Notes: a model not told the origin generated them from the letters alone. A stretch of DNA of 57,749 nt from an uncultured Alistipes sp. (GCA_944321185.1 CALUKH010000008.1:1-57749), one strand, 5' to 3'; counted from the stretch's first letter, positions 8,086 to 17,067 are shown. Numbers and translations: made by a program.

Positions 8086-9672
8086 ATGAAAATAGCCATA
8101 GCCCAGTTGAATTACACGATCGGTGATATCGACGGGAATACTTCGAAAATCATCGATTCCATTAACAAAGCAAAGGCCCAGCATGCCGATCTGGTCATTT
8201 TCGCCGAGCAGGCCGTGAGCGGAACCCCGGCGTTCGACCTCCTTCGGAAAACGACTTTCCTCGAATTGTGCGAAGATGCCCTGGTGGAGATCGCCTCCTG
8301 CTGCGACGGAATCGCCGCCATCGTCGGTCTTCCGATTCTCACCTCCCAGGGTACGATCAGTGCCGCCGCCCTGATTCAGGATCGAAAGGTCCTCCGCTAT
8401 GTCGGCAAAAAATACATCTCCGCACGCCGCGAAATGGGTTTCCTCGTCCCCTCGAAGGGCTACGAATATGCCACCATCAAGGGGCACAAGTTCGCCATCG
8501 TCGTGGGCGACGACCTCAGCCGCGAACACGATTTCGACCAGTCGGTCGAGACCATCCTCTCGATCAACGCCCGCCGCTACGGCAAGGGTACGATGATCTA
8601 CCGCTACGAAATGATGCGCAACCTGGCCTTCGTCGAGGGCAAAAACCTCGTCATGGTCAACCAGGTGGGCGGTTCGACCGAGATCGTCTACGACGGTACC
8701 TCCGGCGCGCTGAACAAACGCGGCGAACCCGTGCTGATGATGAAGAACTTCGAGGAGGATTTCCAGATCTTCGATACCAAGGCCGCCGACACGATGCCCC
8801 CCGTGGTGATCCCCTCGACCTACAACGACCGCAACCGGCTGGTCTACGAGGCCGCACGCTGCGGTCTGCGCGACTTCTTCCACAAGAACAACTACGAAAA
8901 GGCCGCCATCGGTCTGTCGGGCGGTATCGATTCGGCCGTGGTGGCCTGCCTGGCCGTCGATGCGCTCGGGGCGAAGAACGTCCGGGCGCTGCTCATGCCT
9001 TCGCAGTTCTCGTCGAACGAATCGGTCGAGGATGCCAAGATGCTGGCCCGCAACCTCGGCATCGAATACAACGTCATCCCCATCTCAGAGATCTACACCA
9101 GCGTGGTCAATACGCTCAAGCCCGCCATCGGCGTGACGGAGTTCGACTCCACGGAGGAGAACATCCAGACCCGAATCCGCACGGTGTTGCTCATGGCCCT
9201 GCAGAACAAGACGGGTTATATCCTGCTCAATTCGTCGAACAAGAGCGAAAATGCCCTGGGACTCTGCACCCTCTACGGCGATACGGCCGGAGCGTTCAGC
9301 CCGACGGGCGACCTCTACAAGAGCGAAATGTACGACGTGGCCCGCTACATCAACCGCCGTTTCAACAACGTCATCCCCGAAAAAATCCTGACCAAGGAGC
9401 CCTCGTCGGAACTCCACCCCGGACAGAAGGACAGTGATATCCTGCCGCCGTACGAGGTGGTCGATGCCATCCTCTTCCGCATGATCGAGGAGGGGCAGCA
9501 CCGCGAGGAGATCGTCAATGCCGGATTCGACTCGGCCGTGGTCGAGAAGATCCACTCGATGATCATGCGCAACGAGAAGAAACGTTTCCAGTTCCCGCCA
9601 GTGCTGCGCCTGTCGTCGTGCTCGTTCGGCCACGAACGCCTGATGCCGCTCACGAACAAATACGGAGATTGA
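8086..9672 (+). CDS. nadE: NAD+ synthetase with N-terminal nitrilase domain that lacks the catalytic Cys
   Basis: This 528-residue enzyme makes NAD+ from deamido-NAD and ATP. Residues 1-245 are a carbon-nitrogen hydrolase (nitrilase) domain, which in glutamine-dependent NadE releases ammonia. Residues ~265-528 are the synthetase, with the P-loop IGLSGGIDSAVVACLAVDALG, NSSNKSE and the downstream DLYKSEMYDVAR segment. In the nitrilase domain Glu41 (FAEQAVSG) and a Lys (GKKY, 108/109) are present. Where the family has ICEDLW with its nucleophilic Cys, this protein has VVGDDLS, with Gly at about residue 141. The synthetase part looks intact. The protein may therefore use free ammonia, or the domain may be structural. 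It has its own promoter and precedes rseC by three bases. Confidence 0.92.
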   Translation: MKIAIAQLNYTIGDIDGNTSKIIDSINKAKAQHADLVIFAEQAVSGTPAFDLLRKTTFLELCEDALVEIASCCDGIAAIVGLPILTSQGTISAAALIQDRKVLRYVGKKYISARREMGFLVPSKGYEYATIKGHKFAIVVGDDLSREHDFDQSVETILSINARRYGKGTMIYRYEMMRNLAFVEGKNLVMVNQVGGSTEIVYDGTSGALNKRGEPVLMMKNFEEDFQIFDTKAADTMPPVVIPSTYNDRNRLVYEAARCGLRDFFHKNNYEKAAIGLSGGIDSAVVACLAVDALGAKNVRALLMPSQFSSNESVEDAKMLARNLGIEYNVIPISEIYTSVVNTLKPAIGVTEFDSTEENIQTRIRTVLLMALQNKTGYILLNSSNKSENALGLCTLYGDTAGAFSPTGDLYKSEMYDVARYINRRFNNVIPEKILTKEPSSELHPGQKDSDILPPYEVVDAILFRMIEEGQHREEIVNAGFDSAVVEKIHSMIMRNEKKRFQFPPVLRLSSCSFGHERLMPLTNKYGD

Positions 9673-9675
9673 GAC

Positions 9676-10098
9676 GTGGACAGCGGGATCATCGAACACG
9701 AAGGGATCGTGGAGAGCGTCCAAAAGGACGGCGTTCATGTGAAAATCACCTCCCGAAGCGCCTGCGGAGCCTGTCAGGCGCGGCAGGCGTGCGGCATGGC
9801 CGAGGCGCAGGAGAAGATCATCATCGTCCCGACGACCGATGCCGCGCAATATCTTCCGGGGGAGAACGTCCTGGTCGGCGTACGGAAAAAGGCCGGGCGC
9901 ATCGCTGTTATGCTGGCATATGGCGGTGCGCTTGTCGTTTTGTTGGCGGCGCTCGTGGTGACGATCGTCGTTCTCGGAGCCGGTGACGGCGTGGGACTGA
10001 TTGTCTCGCTGGGTAGCGTGGCGGTCTACTACGTGCTGTTGTGGCTCTTCCGCCGCAGAATCGAACACACAATTCAATTTACAATAACAAAAATCTGA
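9676..10098 (+). CDS. rseC: SoxR-reducing system protein RseC family
   Basis: A 140-residue membrane protein with an N-terminal Cys-rich segment (SACGACQARQACGMAEA) and two hydrophobic helices (about residues 75-95 and 100-120) ending in a basic tail. This is the RseC layout, which accompanies Rnf/Rsx complexes and in E. coli takes part in SoxR reduction; in Bacteroidota it is a constant neighbour of rnfB. It begins with GTG at 9676, three bases after nadE, and no earlier start fits. Its TGA overlaps the rnfB start as TGATG, so it is probably cotranslated with the Rnf operon. Confidence 0.85.
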   Translation: MDSGIIEHEGIVESVQKDGVHVKITSRSACGACQARQACGMAEAQEKIIIVPTTDAAQYLPGENVLVGVRKKAGRIAVMLAYGGALVVLLAALVVTIVVLGAGDGVGLIVSLGSVAVYYVLLWLFRRRIEHTIQFTITKI

Positions 10099-11132
10099 TG
10101 GAAGTATTACTTTACACGATCCTGACACTGTGCGTGTTGGGCGTGCTCGCGGCCGTCATCCTCTACTTCGTGGCACAGAAGTTCCGCGTCGAGGAGGATC
10201 CGCGGATCGACGAGGTGGAGAAAATGCTGCCCGGAGCGAACTGCGGCGGTTGTGGATTCGCCGGATGTCGCGGTATGGCCGATGCCCTGGTCAAGCGCGA
10301 CGACATCTCGGAACTCTTCTGTCCGGTCGGCGGCAGCGACTGCATGAAGGCCATTGCCGGTTATCTGGGCAAGGCCGCAGCCGAAAAACAGCCCGAAGTC
10401 GCTACGGTGCGTTGCGGCGGTACGTGCGAGAAACGTCCGCGTACGAACGAGTACAACGGTGCCCGGTCGTGTGCCGTGGCGGCGTCGCTCTATGTCGGTG
10501 AGACGGGTTGTGCGTTCGGCTGTCTGGGCTTCGGCGACTGCGTGGCGGCCTGCGCCTTCGACGCCATCCACATGAACCCTCAGACGGGGCTTCCCGAGGT
10601 CGATCCCGACAAGTGTACGGCCTGCGGAGCCTGCGTGAAGGCCTGCCCGAAGATGGTGATCGAGCTGCGCAAGAAGTGGCCCAAGAACCGTGCCGTCTAC
10701 GTGTCGTGCGTCTCGAAGGACAAGGGCGCCGTGGTGATGAAGGCCTGCAAGGCCGGATGTATCGGTTGCGGCAAGTGCGAGAAGGTTTGTGCGTTCGGGG
10801 CCATCACCGTTGCGAACAACCTCGCCTACATCGATCCGCAGAAGTGCAAACTCTGCCGCAAGTGCGTGAACGAGTGTCCGACGGGTGCCATCAAGCTCGT
10901 GGGCATGGATCCGCTGCCCAAGGAACCCAAGGCTCCGGCAGCCCCGAAAGCCGCCCCCGCCGAGAAGAAAGAGGCTCCGAAGGCTGCTCCGGCCGAGAAG
11001 AAGGAGGCTCCGAAGGCCGCTCCGGCCGCCGCAAAGGAGACTGTAAAGGAGGCTCCGAAGGCTGCCCCCGCCGAAAAACCCGTCAAGGAGACCTCGAAGG
11101 CTGCTCCGAAAGAGCCCAGTCATGAATCGTAA
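10098..11132 (+). CDS. rnfB: Electron transport complex subunit RnfB with Ala/Pro/Lys-rich tail
   Basis: RnfB is the ferredoxin-interacting iron-sulfur subunit of the Rnf ion-pumping ferredoxin:NAD+ oxidoreductase. The 344 residues start with one membrane helix (LLYTILTLCVLGVLAAVILYF), then the cluster motif GANCGGCGFAGC, then 4Fe-4S motifs such as CTACGACVKACP, CIGCGKCEKVC and CKLCRKCVNECP. The last ~65 residues are a low-complexity repeat of the type KEAPKAAPAEK, a positively charged extension absent from short RnfB proteins. The ATG at 10098 overlaps the rseC stop; an in-frame start further upstream lies inside rseC and is discounted. Confidence 0.95.
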   Translation: MEVLLYTILTLCVLGVLAAVILYFVAQKFRVEEDPRIDEVEKMLPGANCGGCGFAGCRGMADALVKRDDISELFCPVGGSDCMKAIAGYLGKAAAEKQPEVATVRCGGTCEKRPRTNEYNGARSCAVAASLYVGETGCAFGCLGFGDCVAACAFDAIHMNPQTGLPEVDPDKCTACGACVKACPKMVIELRKKWPKNRAVYVSCVSKDKGAVVMKACKAGCIGCGKCEKVCAFGAITVANNLAYIDPQKCKLCRKCVNECPTGAIKLVGMDPLPKEPKAPAAPKAAPAEKKEAPKAAPAEKKEAPKAAPAAAKETVKEAPKAAPAEKPVKETSKAAPKEPSHES

Positions 11133-11150
11133 AAAAACGTCAGCAGAGAT

Positions 11151-12500
11151 ATGAAGACATTTCCAATGGGCGGAGTCCATCCGTCGGAAAACAAATTGAG
11201 CAGCGCCAAAGCCATCGAGGTGCTTCCGCTGCCCGAGGTGGTCAACATTCCCCTCGCGCAGCATATCGGAGCTCCGGCCGTGGCCAAGGTGGCCAAGGGC
11301 GACAAGGTCCTCACGGGGCAGCTCATCGCCGAGGCCGGCAGCTTCATGTCGGCCAATATCCACTCCCCGATTTCGGGTACCGTGACGGCCGTCGACATGC
11401 TCCCCAACGGTCAGGGCCTGCGCCAGATGATGATCACCATCAAGCGCGAGGGTGACGACTGGGCCGAGGGGATCGACCGTTCGCAGACCCTGGTCAAGGA
11501 GTGCAACCTCTCCGCACAGGAGATCATCGCCCGCATCAAGGCCGCCGGTATCGTCGGCATGGGCGGCGCGACGTTCCCCACGCACGTGAAACTCTCGATC
11601 CCGGCCGGCAAGAAGGCCGAATGCGTGATCATCAACGGCGTCGAGTGCGAACCCTATCTGACCTCCGACCACCGCATGATGCTCGAACACGGCGAGGAAC
11701 TGGTCGTGGGCGTCACGATCGTGATGAAGGCCGTGGGGGTCGAAAAGGCCTACATCGGCATCGAGAACAACAAGCCCGATGCCATTGCTCATCTGCAGAA
11801 GATCGTCGCCTCGTATCCGGGCATCGAGGTCGTACCGCTGAAGGTCCGCTACCCGCAGGGTGGTGAGAAACAGCTGATTGCCGCCGTGACGGGACGTCAG
11901 GTGCCGCCTCCGCCGGCCCTGCCGATCGATGTCGGCGCCGTGGTCTGCAACGCCTCGACGACCTATGCCGTCTACCAGGCCGTGCAGAAGGGCATGCCGC
12001 TCATCCAGCGCGTGGTGACGATCACCGGCAAGAACCTCCGGGAGCCCAAAAACCTCCTGACGCGTATGGGTACGCCCGTCTCGGCACTGATCGCCGCCGC
12101 GGGAGGTCTGCCCGAAAATACGGGCAAGGTGATCAACGGCGGTCCGATGATGGGTCGTGCGATGGTCAACCTCGAATCGCCCGTCACGAAGGGTTGCTCG
12201 GGTATCACCGTGCTGTCGGACCACGACGCCCGCCGTCATGTGGCCTCGCAGTGCATCAAGTGCGCCAAGTGTGTGGCCGCCTGCCCGATGGGTCTGGAGC
12301 CCTACTACCTCTCGAAGATGACCCAGAAGAAGAACTGGGACGAGGTCGAGGCCCGCATGATCACCTCGTGCATCGAGTGCGGCTGCTGCCAGTCGACCTG
12401 CCCGGCCTATCTGCCGCTGCTCGACTGGATCCGTCTGGGCAAGCAGACCACCATGGGCCGTATCCGCGCCCGTGCCGCAGCCGCCGCTCCCAAAAAATAG
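11151..12500 (+). CDS. rnfC: Electron transport complex subunit RnfC
   Basis: RnfC (449 aa) is the peripheral NADH/FMN- and iron-sulfur-binding subunit of Rnf. It shows an N-terminal barrel-sandwich region, the nucleotide-binding glycine segment GIVGMGGATFPTHVK, the NGVECEPYLTSDHRMM motif, and two C-terminal 4Fe-4S motifs, CIKCAKCVAACP and CIECGCCQSTCP. Length is that of the compact RnfC type without a long repeat tail. It follows rnfB by 18 bases in the same operon. Confidence 0.96.
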   Translation: MKTFPMGGVHPSENKLSSAKAIEVLPLPEVVNIPLAQHIGAPAVAKVAKGDKVLTGQLIAEAGSFMSANIHSPISGTVTAVDMLPNGQGLRQMMITIKREGDDWAEGIDRSQTLVKECNLSAQEIIARIKAAGIVGMGGATFPTHVKLSIPAGKKAECVIINGVECEPYLTSDHRMMLEHGEELVVGVTIVMKAVGVEKAYIGIENNKPDAIAHLQKIVASYPGIEVVPLKVRYPQGGEKQLIAAVTGRQVPPPPALPIDVGAVVCNASTTYAVYQAVQKGMPLIQRVVTITGKNLREPKNLLTRMGTPVSALIAAAGGLPENTGKVINGGPMMGRAMVNLESPVTKGCSGITVLSDHDARRHVASQCIKCAKCVAACPMGLEPYYLSKMTQKKNWDEVEARMITSCIECGCCQSTCPAYLPLLDWIRLGKQTTMGRIRARAAAAAPKK

Positions 12501-12545
12501 ACCGCGGTCCGTAGAATCGAAAATTAAAAACTTACGATAACACTT

Positions 12546-13517
12546 ATGGCAAACAAACTTATTGTCGCTCCCGCACCGCACGTCCAGACCTCGCAGTCGA
12601 CGGCCCACATCATGCGCGACGTGGTGATCGCCCTGATGCCCGCGCTGGTGGTCTCGACCATCGTCTTCGGGTTCGACGTGCTTCGGGTGACGGCCCTCTC
12701 GGTCGCTGCCTGCGTGGTGTTCGAATTTCTGATCCAGAAATACGTGGTCCGCGGTCCGCTGACCATCTCCAACTGGTCGGCCGTCGTTACGGGCGTACTG
12801 CTGGCCTTCAACCTGCCGGCGTCGATTCCGTGGTGGATCGTCCTGATCGGCGCCTTCGTCGCCATCGCCATCGCCAAGATGACCTTCGGCGGTCTGGGCA
12901 AGAACCCCTTCAACCCGGCACTCGTCGGGCGTGTCTTCCTGCTGGTGGCCTATCCCGTGCAGATGACCACGTGGCCCCTGCCGGTCAACGGCGGTGCGTT
13001 CGACGCTCTGTCGGGTGCCACGCCGCTGGCTGCCGTCAAACACGGTCTGGCTGGTCCCGACGCCCTCGGCGTGCAGGATCTGCTGCTGGGCAACATGCCC
13101 GGATCGATGGGCGAAGTGGCCGCTCTGGCACTGCTCGTAGGCTTCGTCTACCTGCTCTGGCGCCGCGTCATCACGTGGCACATCCCGGTGACGATCCTCG
13201 TGACGATGGCCCTGTTCGCCTTCGTGGTGGCTTTGTGCAAGGGTGAGTCCGGCGCCATGCTGTGGCAGCTGCCTCTGTTCCACGTGCTGGCCGGCGGTGC
13301 CATCCTCGGCTCGGTCTTCATGGCTACGGACTACTCGACCTCGCCGATGACGGTCAAGGGCGGCGTGATCTTTGCCGTCGGTATCGGCATCATCACGATG
13401 CTCATCCGTCTGTGGGGCGCCTATCCCGAGGGCATGTCGTTCGCCATCCTCTTGATGAACGCCTGCGTGCCCCTGATCAACAAGTATGTCAAACCCAAAC
13501 GCTTCGGCGTAAAATAA
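12546..13517 (+). CDS. rnfD: Electron transport complex subunit RnfD
   Basis: A 323-residue polytopic membrane protein of the NqrB/RnfD family. It carries the covalent FMN attachment motif, SGATPL within FDALSGATPLAAVKHG near residue 158, where the Thr is flavinylated in known members. Conserved GGLGKNPFNPALVGRVFLL and hydrophobic helices run throughout. It lies 45 bases after rnfC and 13 bases before rnfG. Confidence 0.95.
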   Translation: MANKLIVAPAPHVQTSQSTAHIMRDVVIALMPALVVSTIVFGFDVLRVTALSVAACVVFEFLIQKYVVRGPLTISNWSAVVTGVLLAFNLPASIPWWIVLIGAFVAIAIAKMTFGGLGKNPFNPALVGRVFLLVAYPVQMTTWPLPVNGGAFDALSGATPLAAVKHGLAGPDALGVQDLLLGNMPGSMGEVAALALLVGFVYLLWRRVITWHIPVTILVTMALFAFVVALCKGESGAMLWQLPLFHVLAGGAILGSVFMATDYSTSPMTVKGGVIFAVGIGIITMLIRLWGAYPEGMSFAILLMNACVPLINKYVKPKRFGVK

Positions 13518-13530
13518 GGAGGAAGGATCC

Positions 13531-14193
13531 ATGAAAAGTACACTTGTCAACATGACGGCGGTCCTCTTCGTCATTACGCTCGTGGCTTCGGCCTGCGTCG
13601 GCGTGGTGAACATGATCACCGAGGAGCCTATCGCCCTGGCCAAGGAGGCCGCTACGAAGGCCGCCCTGACGGAGGTGCTCCCGGCATTCGATACGACCGA
13701 GGAGCAGACCCTGACGATCGATGAACTGCCCATCACGGTCTACACCGCCACGAAGGAGGGTGCCGTGGCCGGTTATGCCGTGCAGACGATGACCAAACAG
13801 GGCTTCAACGGCGTGGTCCGGCTGATGGTCGGCTTCAAGCCCGACGGCGAGGTGGTCAACGTCAACGTCCTCGAACAGGCCGAGACCCCGGGGCTGGGCA
13901 CCAAAATGGCCGACGAAGGCAACCCGCTGCTGGGCAGCATCCAGGGCCAGAAACTCGAAAACAAGAAACTCGTCGACGGCAAGCTCGCCGTGACGAAGGA
14001 TGGCGGTGATGTCGATGCACTGACCGCCGCCACCATCTCGTCGCGGGCCTATGTCGATGCCGTGAACCGCGCCTGGATGGCCTACAAGAGTGTAGCTACG
14101 GGCGTCGAGCCGACGGATGTCGCATCGGGCGCCACGACCGCAGCTGCAGAAACCAATGAGCCCGAGGCTCAGGAAGGAGGTCAAAATGAATAA
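13531..14193 (+). CDS. rnfG: Electron transport complex subunit RnfG
   Basis: A 220-residue membrane-anchored flavoprotein: one N-terminal helix (MTAVLFVITLVASACVGVVNMI) and an FMN-binding domain facing the extracytoplasmic side. The flavinylation site is DALTAATISSRAYVDAV, a variant of the usual SGAT-type motif that keeps the acceptor Thr. The sequence after about residue 205 is a short Glu/Ala-rich tail. A good Shine-Dalgarno-like GGAGGAAGG precedes the start at 13531. The 3' end overlaps the rnfE start by eight bases. Confidence 0.94.
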   Translation: MKSTLVNMTAVLFVITLVASACVGVVNMITEEPIALAKEAATKAALTEVLPAFDTTEEQTLTIDELPITVYTATKEGAVAGYAVQTMTKQGFNGVVRLMVGFKPDGEVVNVNVLEQAETPGLGTKMADEGNPLLGSIQGQKLENKKLVDGKLAVTKDGGDVDALTAATISSRAYVDAVNRAWMAYKSVATGVEPTDVASGATTAAAETNEPEAQEGGQNE

Positions 14194-14770
14194 ACTGAAA
14201 ATCGCCCTGAGCGGCATCATCAAAAACAACCCGACGTTCGTGCTGGTGCTGGGCATGTGCCCCACGTTGGGCACCACGACGTCGGCCGAAAACGGCATGG
14301 GCATGGGCCTGGCCACGACCGCCGTGCTGATCATGTCGAACCTCGTCATTTCGCTCATCAAGAACCTCATCCCGGACAAGGTGCGCATCCCGGCGTTCAT
14401 CGTCGTGATCGCCTCGTTCGTGACGGTGATCCAGATGCTGATGCAGGCCTTCGTGCCGGCACTCTACGCCTCGCTGGGCGTCTTCATCCCGCTGATCGTC
14501 GTCAACTGCATCATCCTGGGCCGCGCCGAGGCCTTTGCCTCGAAAAACTCGCCGCTGGATTCGATGCTCGACGGTGTGGGGATCGGCCTGGGCTTCACGC
14601 TCTCGCTGACGGTCATCGGATCCGTGCGCGAGATCCTCGGCAGCGGTGCCATCTTCGGCATCAACCTCGGATTCTCCGACTACACGCCGCTGATCTTCGT
14701 CCTGGCCCCGGGCGCCTTCCTCGTGCTGGGATATCTGATGGTTCTGTTTAACAAATTAGCCAAGAAGTAG
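14186..14770 (+). CDS. rnfE: Electron transport complex subunit RnfE
   Basis: This 194-residue integral membrane subunit (RnfA/RnfE/NqrD-E family) carries the conserved [27 protein letters not shown], with a Cys thought to help bind the intramembrane iron-sulfur site formed with RnfA. The start at 14186 ([10 protein letters not shown]) is supported by an AGGAAGGAGG ribosome-binding site just upstream and by family length. An in-frame start at 14117 lies inside rnfG and would add a non-family extension. rnfA follows after two bases. Confidence 0.95.
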   Translation: MNKLKIALSGIIKNNPTFVLVLGMCPTLGTTTSAENGMGMGLATTAVLIMSNLVISLIKNLIPDKVRIPAFIVVIASFVTVIQMLMQAFVPALYASLGVFIPLIVVNCIILGRAEAFASKNSPLDSMLDGVGIGLGFTLSLTVIGSVREILGSGAIFGINLGFSDYTPLIFVLAPGAFLVLGYLMVLFNKLAKK

Positions 14771-14772
14771 TC

Positions 14773-15351
14773 ATGGAGATCTCCTATTTCGCAATCATCA
14801 TCGGCGCCATCTTCGTCAACAACGTCGTACTGGCGCAGTTCCTCGGCATCTGCCCCTTCCTGGGCGTTTCGTCGAAGGTCGAAACCTCGATGGGCATGGG
14901 TGCCGCCGTGACGTTCGTCATGGCCCTTACGGCGCTGGTGGCATGGCCCATTCAGACCTACATCCTCGTGCCGCTGCACATCGAGTACATGCAGACGATC
15001 GTCTTCATCCTGGTCATCGCGGCTCTGGTGCAGATGGTCGAGATCATCCTCAAGAAGGTTTCGCCCTCGCTCTATCAGGCGCTGGGTATCTTCCTGCCGC
15101 TGATCACCACGAACTGCGCCGTGCTGGGCGTGGCCATCCTCATGATCCAGAAGGAGTTCAACCTGCTGCAGAGCGTCGCCTATTCGGTCTCGACGGCTCT
15201 GGGATTCGCTCTGGCACTGGTTCTGTTCGCCGGCATCCGCGAGCGTTTGGAGTTTGAGGAGGTGCCCAAAGCCTTCCGCGGTGTCCCCATCGCCCTGATC
15301 ACGGCCGGCATTCTGGCCATGGCCTTCCTGGGATTCTCGGGTCTGGTATAG
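14773..15351 (+). CDS. rnfA: Electron transport complex subunit RnfA
   Basis: A 192-residue polytopic membrane protein with the signature [31 protein letters not shown] near the N-terminus; its Cys pairs with that of RnfE around the membrane iron-sulfur cluster. It is the last gene of the rseC-rnfBCDGEA operon and is followed by a strong terminator at 15395-15449. Length and sequence are normal for the family. Confidence 0.96.
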   Translation: MEISYFAIIIGAIFVNNVVLAQFLGICPFLGVSSKVETSMGMGAAVTFVMALTALVAWPIQTYILVPLHIEYMQTIVFILVIAALVQMVEIILKKVSPSLYQALGIFLPLITTNCAVLGVAILMIQKEFNLLQSVAYSVSTALGFALALVLFAGIRERLEFEEVPKAFRGVPIALITAGILAMAFLGFSGLV

Positions 15352-15394
15352 TCTCCGGCGAGGTCGCACAGCCGCGGCCTGGCTGCCGTTCAGC

Positions 15395-15449
15395 AAACGA
15401 TCCGAACGCACCTGCATCCGGCAGGAGAGCGTCCGGATCGTTTCTTTTT
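15395..15449 (+). terminator. Rho-independent terminator of the rnf operon
   Basis: AAACGATCCG-ACGC pairs with GCGT-CGGATCGTTT (15 bp, one mismatch). An inner CCTGC/GCAGG hairpin caps it, and a CTTTTTG tract follows. Confidence 0.88.
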
Positions 15450-15492
15450 GTAAAAAAATGGGACGATTCTTCGTTTCTTGACGGCAATTCGC

Positions 15493-15500
15493 TATTTTTG
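15493..15500 (+). promoter_or_regulatory. -7 box upstream of hpt
   Basis: TATTTTTG fits TAnnTTTG and lies 43 bases before the hpt ATG, just after the rnf terminator. No clear -33 element is visible. Confidence 0.6.
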
Positions 15501-15543
15501 CACTATTATAAACTTAACAACCCCCAAAAATACCCGAACTGCA

Positions 15544-16086
15544 ATGGAGGATATCATCCAGCTTCACGACAAGAAGTTCAAGGTCATGATCCCCGCGGCC
15601 AAAATCGACGAGGCAGTCGAAGCCGTTGCCCGGCGGATCAATCACGATTATGCCGACAAGGAGACCCCGCTGTTTCTGGGCATCCTCAACGGCTCGTTCA
15701 TGTTCATGAGCGATCTGATCAAAAAGATTGAGTTTCAGAACGAATTGTCGTTTGTCAAACTCTCCTCCTACGAAGGAACCGAATCGTCGGGTCAGGTCCG
15801 CAACCTGATCGGACTGACCACCCCGATCGAGGGGCGTCACGTGATCATCGTTGAGGATATCGTCGATACGGGCGAATCGATCGACCACATGATCCGTGAT
15901 CTGGAAGCACGCAAACCCGCCTCGATCGAGGTCTGCACGCTTTTCTTCAAGCCGGGATCCTACCGCAAGACGCGCCCGATCAAGTACCGCGCCATGGAGA
16001 TCGGCAATGAATTTATCGTTGGCTACGGCTTGGACTACAATCAGTTGGGTCGCAGTCTGAAGGATATTTACGTAGTGACGGAGTAA
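15544..16086 (+). CDS. hpt: Hypoxanthine phosphoribosyltransferase
   Basis: A 180-residue purine salvage enzyme that converts hypoxanthine or guanine plus PRPP into IMP or GMP. It has the PRPP-binding motif VIIVEDIVDTGESI (about residues 98-111), the GILNGSFMFMSDL loop and FIVGYGLDYNQLGRSL near the C-terminus. The start at 15544 (MEDIIQLHDKKFKV) fits family length; an upstream in-frame start at 15478 would sit before the promoter's -7 box. The stop overlaps the next ATG by one base (TAATG). Confidence 0.93.
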   Translation: MEDIIQLHDKKFKVMIPAAKIDEAVEAVARRINHDYADKETPLFLGILNGSFMFMSDLIKKIEFQNELSFVKLSSYEGTESSGQVRNLIGLTTPIEGRHVIIVEDIVDTGESIDHMIRDLEARKPASIEVCTLFFKPGSYRKTRPIKYRAMEIGNEFIVGYGLDYNQLGRSLKDIYVVTE

Positions 16087-16721
16087 TGGCTCTGACGATC
16101 GATCCCGCAATGTTCGACGGGGGGCGGCTGCTGCCCCTGGTCGAGGATTTCTATACCATTCAGGGCGAGGGCTACCATGCCGGCAAGCCGGCCTATTTCA
16201 TCCGGTTGGGCGGTTGCGATGTGGGGTGCCGCTGGTGCGACGCCAAATACACGTGGAATCCGAAACTCTATCCGCCCACCGACGTACGGACGGTCATCGA
16301 GCGGGCGACGGCCTGTCCGGCACAGGCCATTGTCATCACGGGCGGCGAACCGCTGCTCTATCCGCTGGGGGTGCTGACCGATGAACTGCGGGCCCGCGGA
16401 CTGGAGATTTTCCTCGAGACCTCGGGGTCGCATCCCTTCAGCGGGGTGTTCGACTGGGTGTGCCTCTCGCCCAAGCGGCAACAGCCGCCTCTGGATGAGG
16501 CCTACGGCCGGGCCGACGAACTGAAGGTGATCATCGAATCGGAGGCTGATCTGGAGTGGGCCGAGCAGAATGCCGCACGGGTGCGTCGCCGCTGCCGGCT
16601 CTATCTGCAACCCGAGTGGAGCCGTTCGGAGGAGGTGATGCCGCTGCTGGTGGAGTATGCCAAGGCGCATCCCCGCTGGAACATCTCCATCCAGACGCAC
16701 AAGTACATGCACATTCCGTAG
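16086..16721 (+). CDS. queE: 7-carboxy-7-deazaguanine synthase (radical SAM)
   Basis: QueE (211 aa) is a radical-SAM enzyme that makes the 7-deazaguanine core of queuosine. The cluster motif is CDVGCRWC (CxxxCxxC), preceded by FYTIQGEGYHAGKPAYFIRLGG, and the SAM-binding VITGGEPLLYP lies near residue 84. Length is typical. It is coupled to hpt by a one-base overlap and followed six bases later by a DivIC/FtsB-like gene. No other queuosine gene is nearby, so the remaining pathway must be elsewhere or the precursor may be salvaged. Confidence 0.92.
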   Translation: MALTIDPAMFDGGRLLPLVEDFYTIQGEGYHAGKPAYFIRLGGCDVGCRWCDAKYTWNPKLYPPTDVRTVIERATACPAQAIVITGGEPLLYPLGVLTDELRARGLEIFLETSGSHPFSGVFDWVCLSPKRQQPPLDEAYGRADELKVIIESEADLEWAEQNAARVRRRCRLYLQPEWSRSEEVMPLLVEYAKAHPRWNISIQTHKYMHIP

Positions 16722-16726
16722 GGAAG

Positions 16727-17002
16727 ATGAAGATTCAATTCGGGCGTCGTTTCTGGATCGTCCTGACGGCGATCATCGTCGTGTTCTCGGTTTTCGTGAT
16801 CGGGCGCAATGCCCTGCATGCCGTGAAGATCAAGCGGCAGATCAACGAGTTGGAACGTCAGCACGATTTCTACGTCGAGAAGATTGCCCAGGACAGCACG
16901 CTGCTCGAACGGTTGCGTTACGACGATTACCTCGAGGAGTATGCCCGCGAGCACTATCACATGCAGCGTCGCAACGAGGATGTCTACATTCTTGAAGAGT
17001 AG
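16727..17002 (+). CDS. Septum formation initiator family protein (DivIC/FtsB-like)
   Basis: A 91-residue bitopic protein: a short basic N-terminus, one membrane helix (FWIVLTAIIVVFSVFVI) and a coiled coil (KIKRQINELERQHDFYVEKIAQD) followed by a YAREHYHMQRRNEDVYIL segment. This is the pattern of FtsB/DivIC, which scaffolds the division machinery with FtsL and FtsQ. The start at 16727 is chosen because it begins just before the helix, six bases after queE; a longer in-frame version would read through queE. Confidence 0.85.
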   Translation: MKIQFGRRFWIVLTAIIVVFSVFVIGRNALHAVKIKRQINELERQHDFYVEKIAQDSTLLERLRYDDYLEEYAREHYHMQRRNEDVYILEE

Positions 17003-17023
17003 CACGTCTGCATGCTGGAAATA

Positions 17024-17067
17024 AAACCGGGCCTTTTCCTGTCGGAAAGGGGCCCGGTTGTTTTTTT
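17024..17067 (+). terminator. Rho-independent terminator after the DivIC/FtsB-like gene
   Basis: AACCGGGCC and GGCCCGGTT form the outer stem, extended by CTTTCC-like pairing around a small loop, followed by GTTTTTTT. Confidence 0.92.

Noticed and set aside
10107-13736. A 1209-codon open frame on the minus strand across rnfB-rnfD
   Set aside because: It is antisense to three clear Rnf genes, is His/Asp/Arg-rich without domains, and reflects the GC bias of third codon positions.
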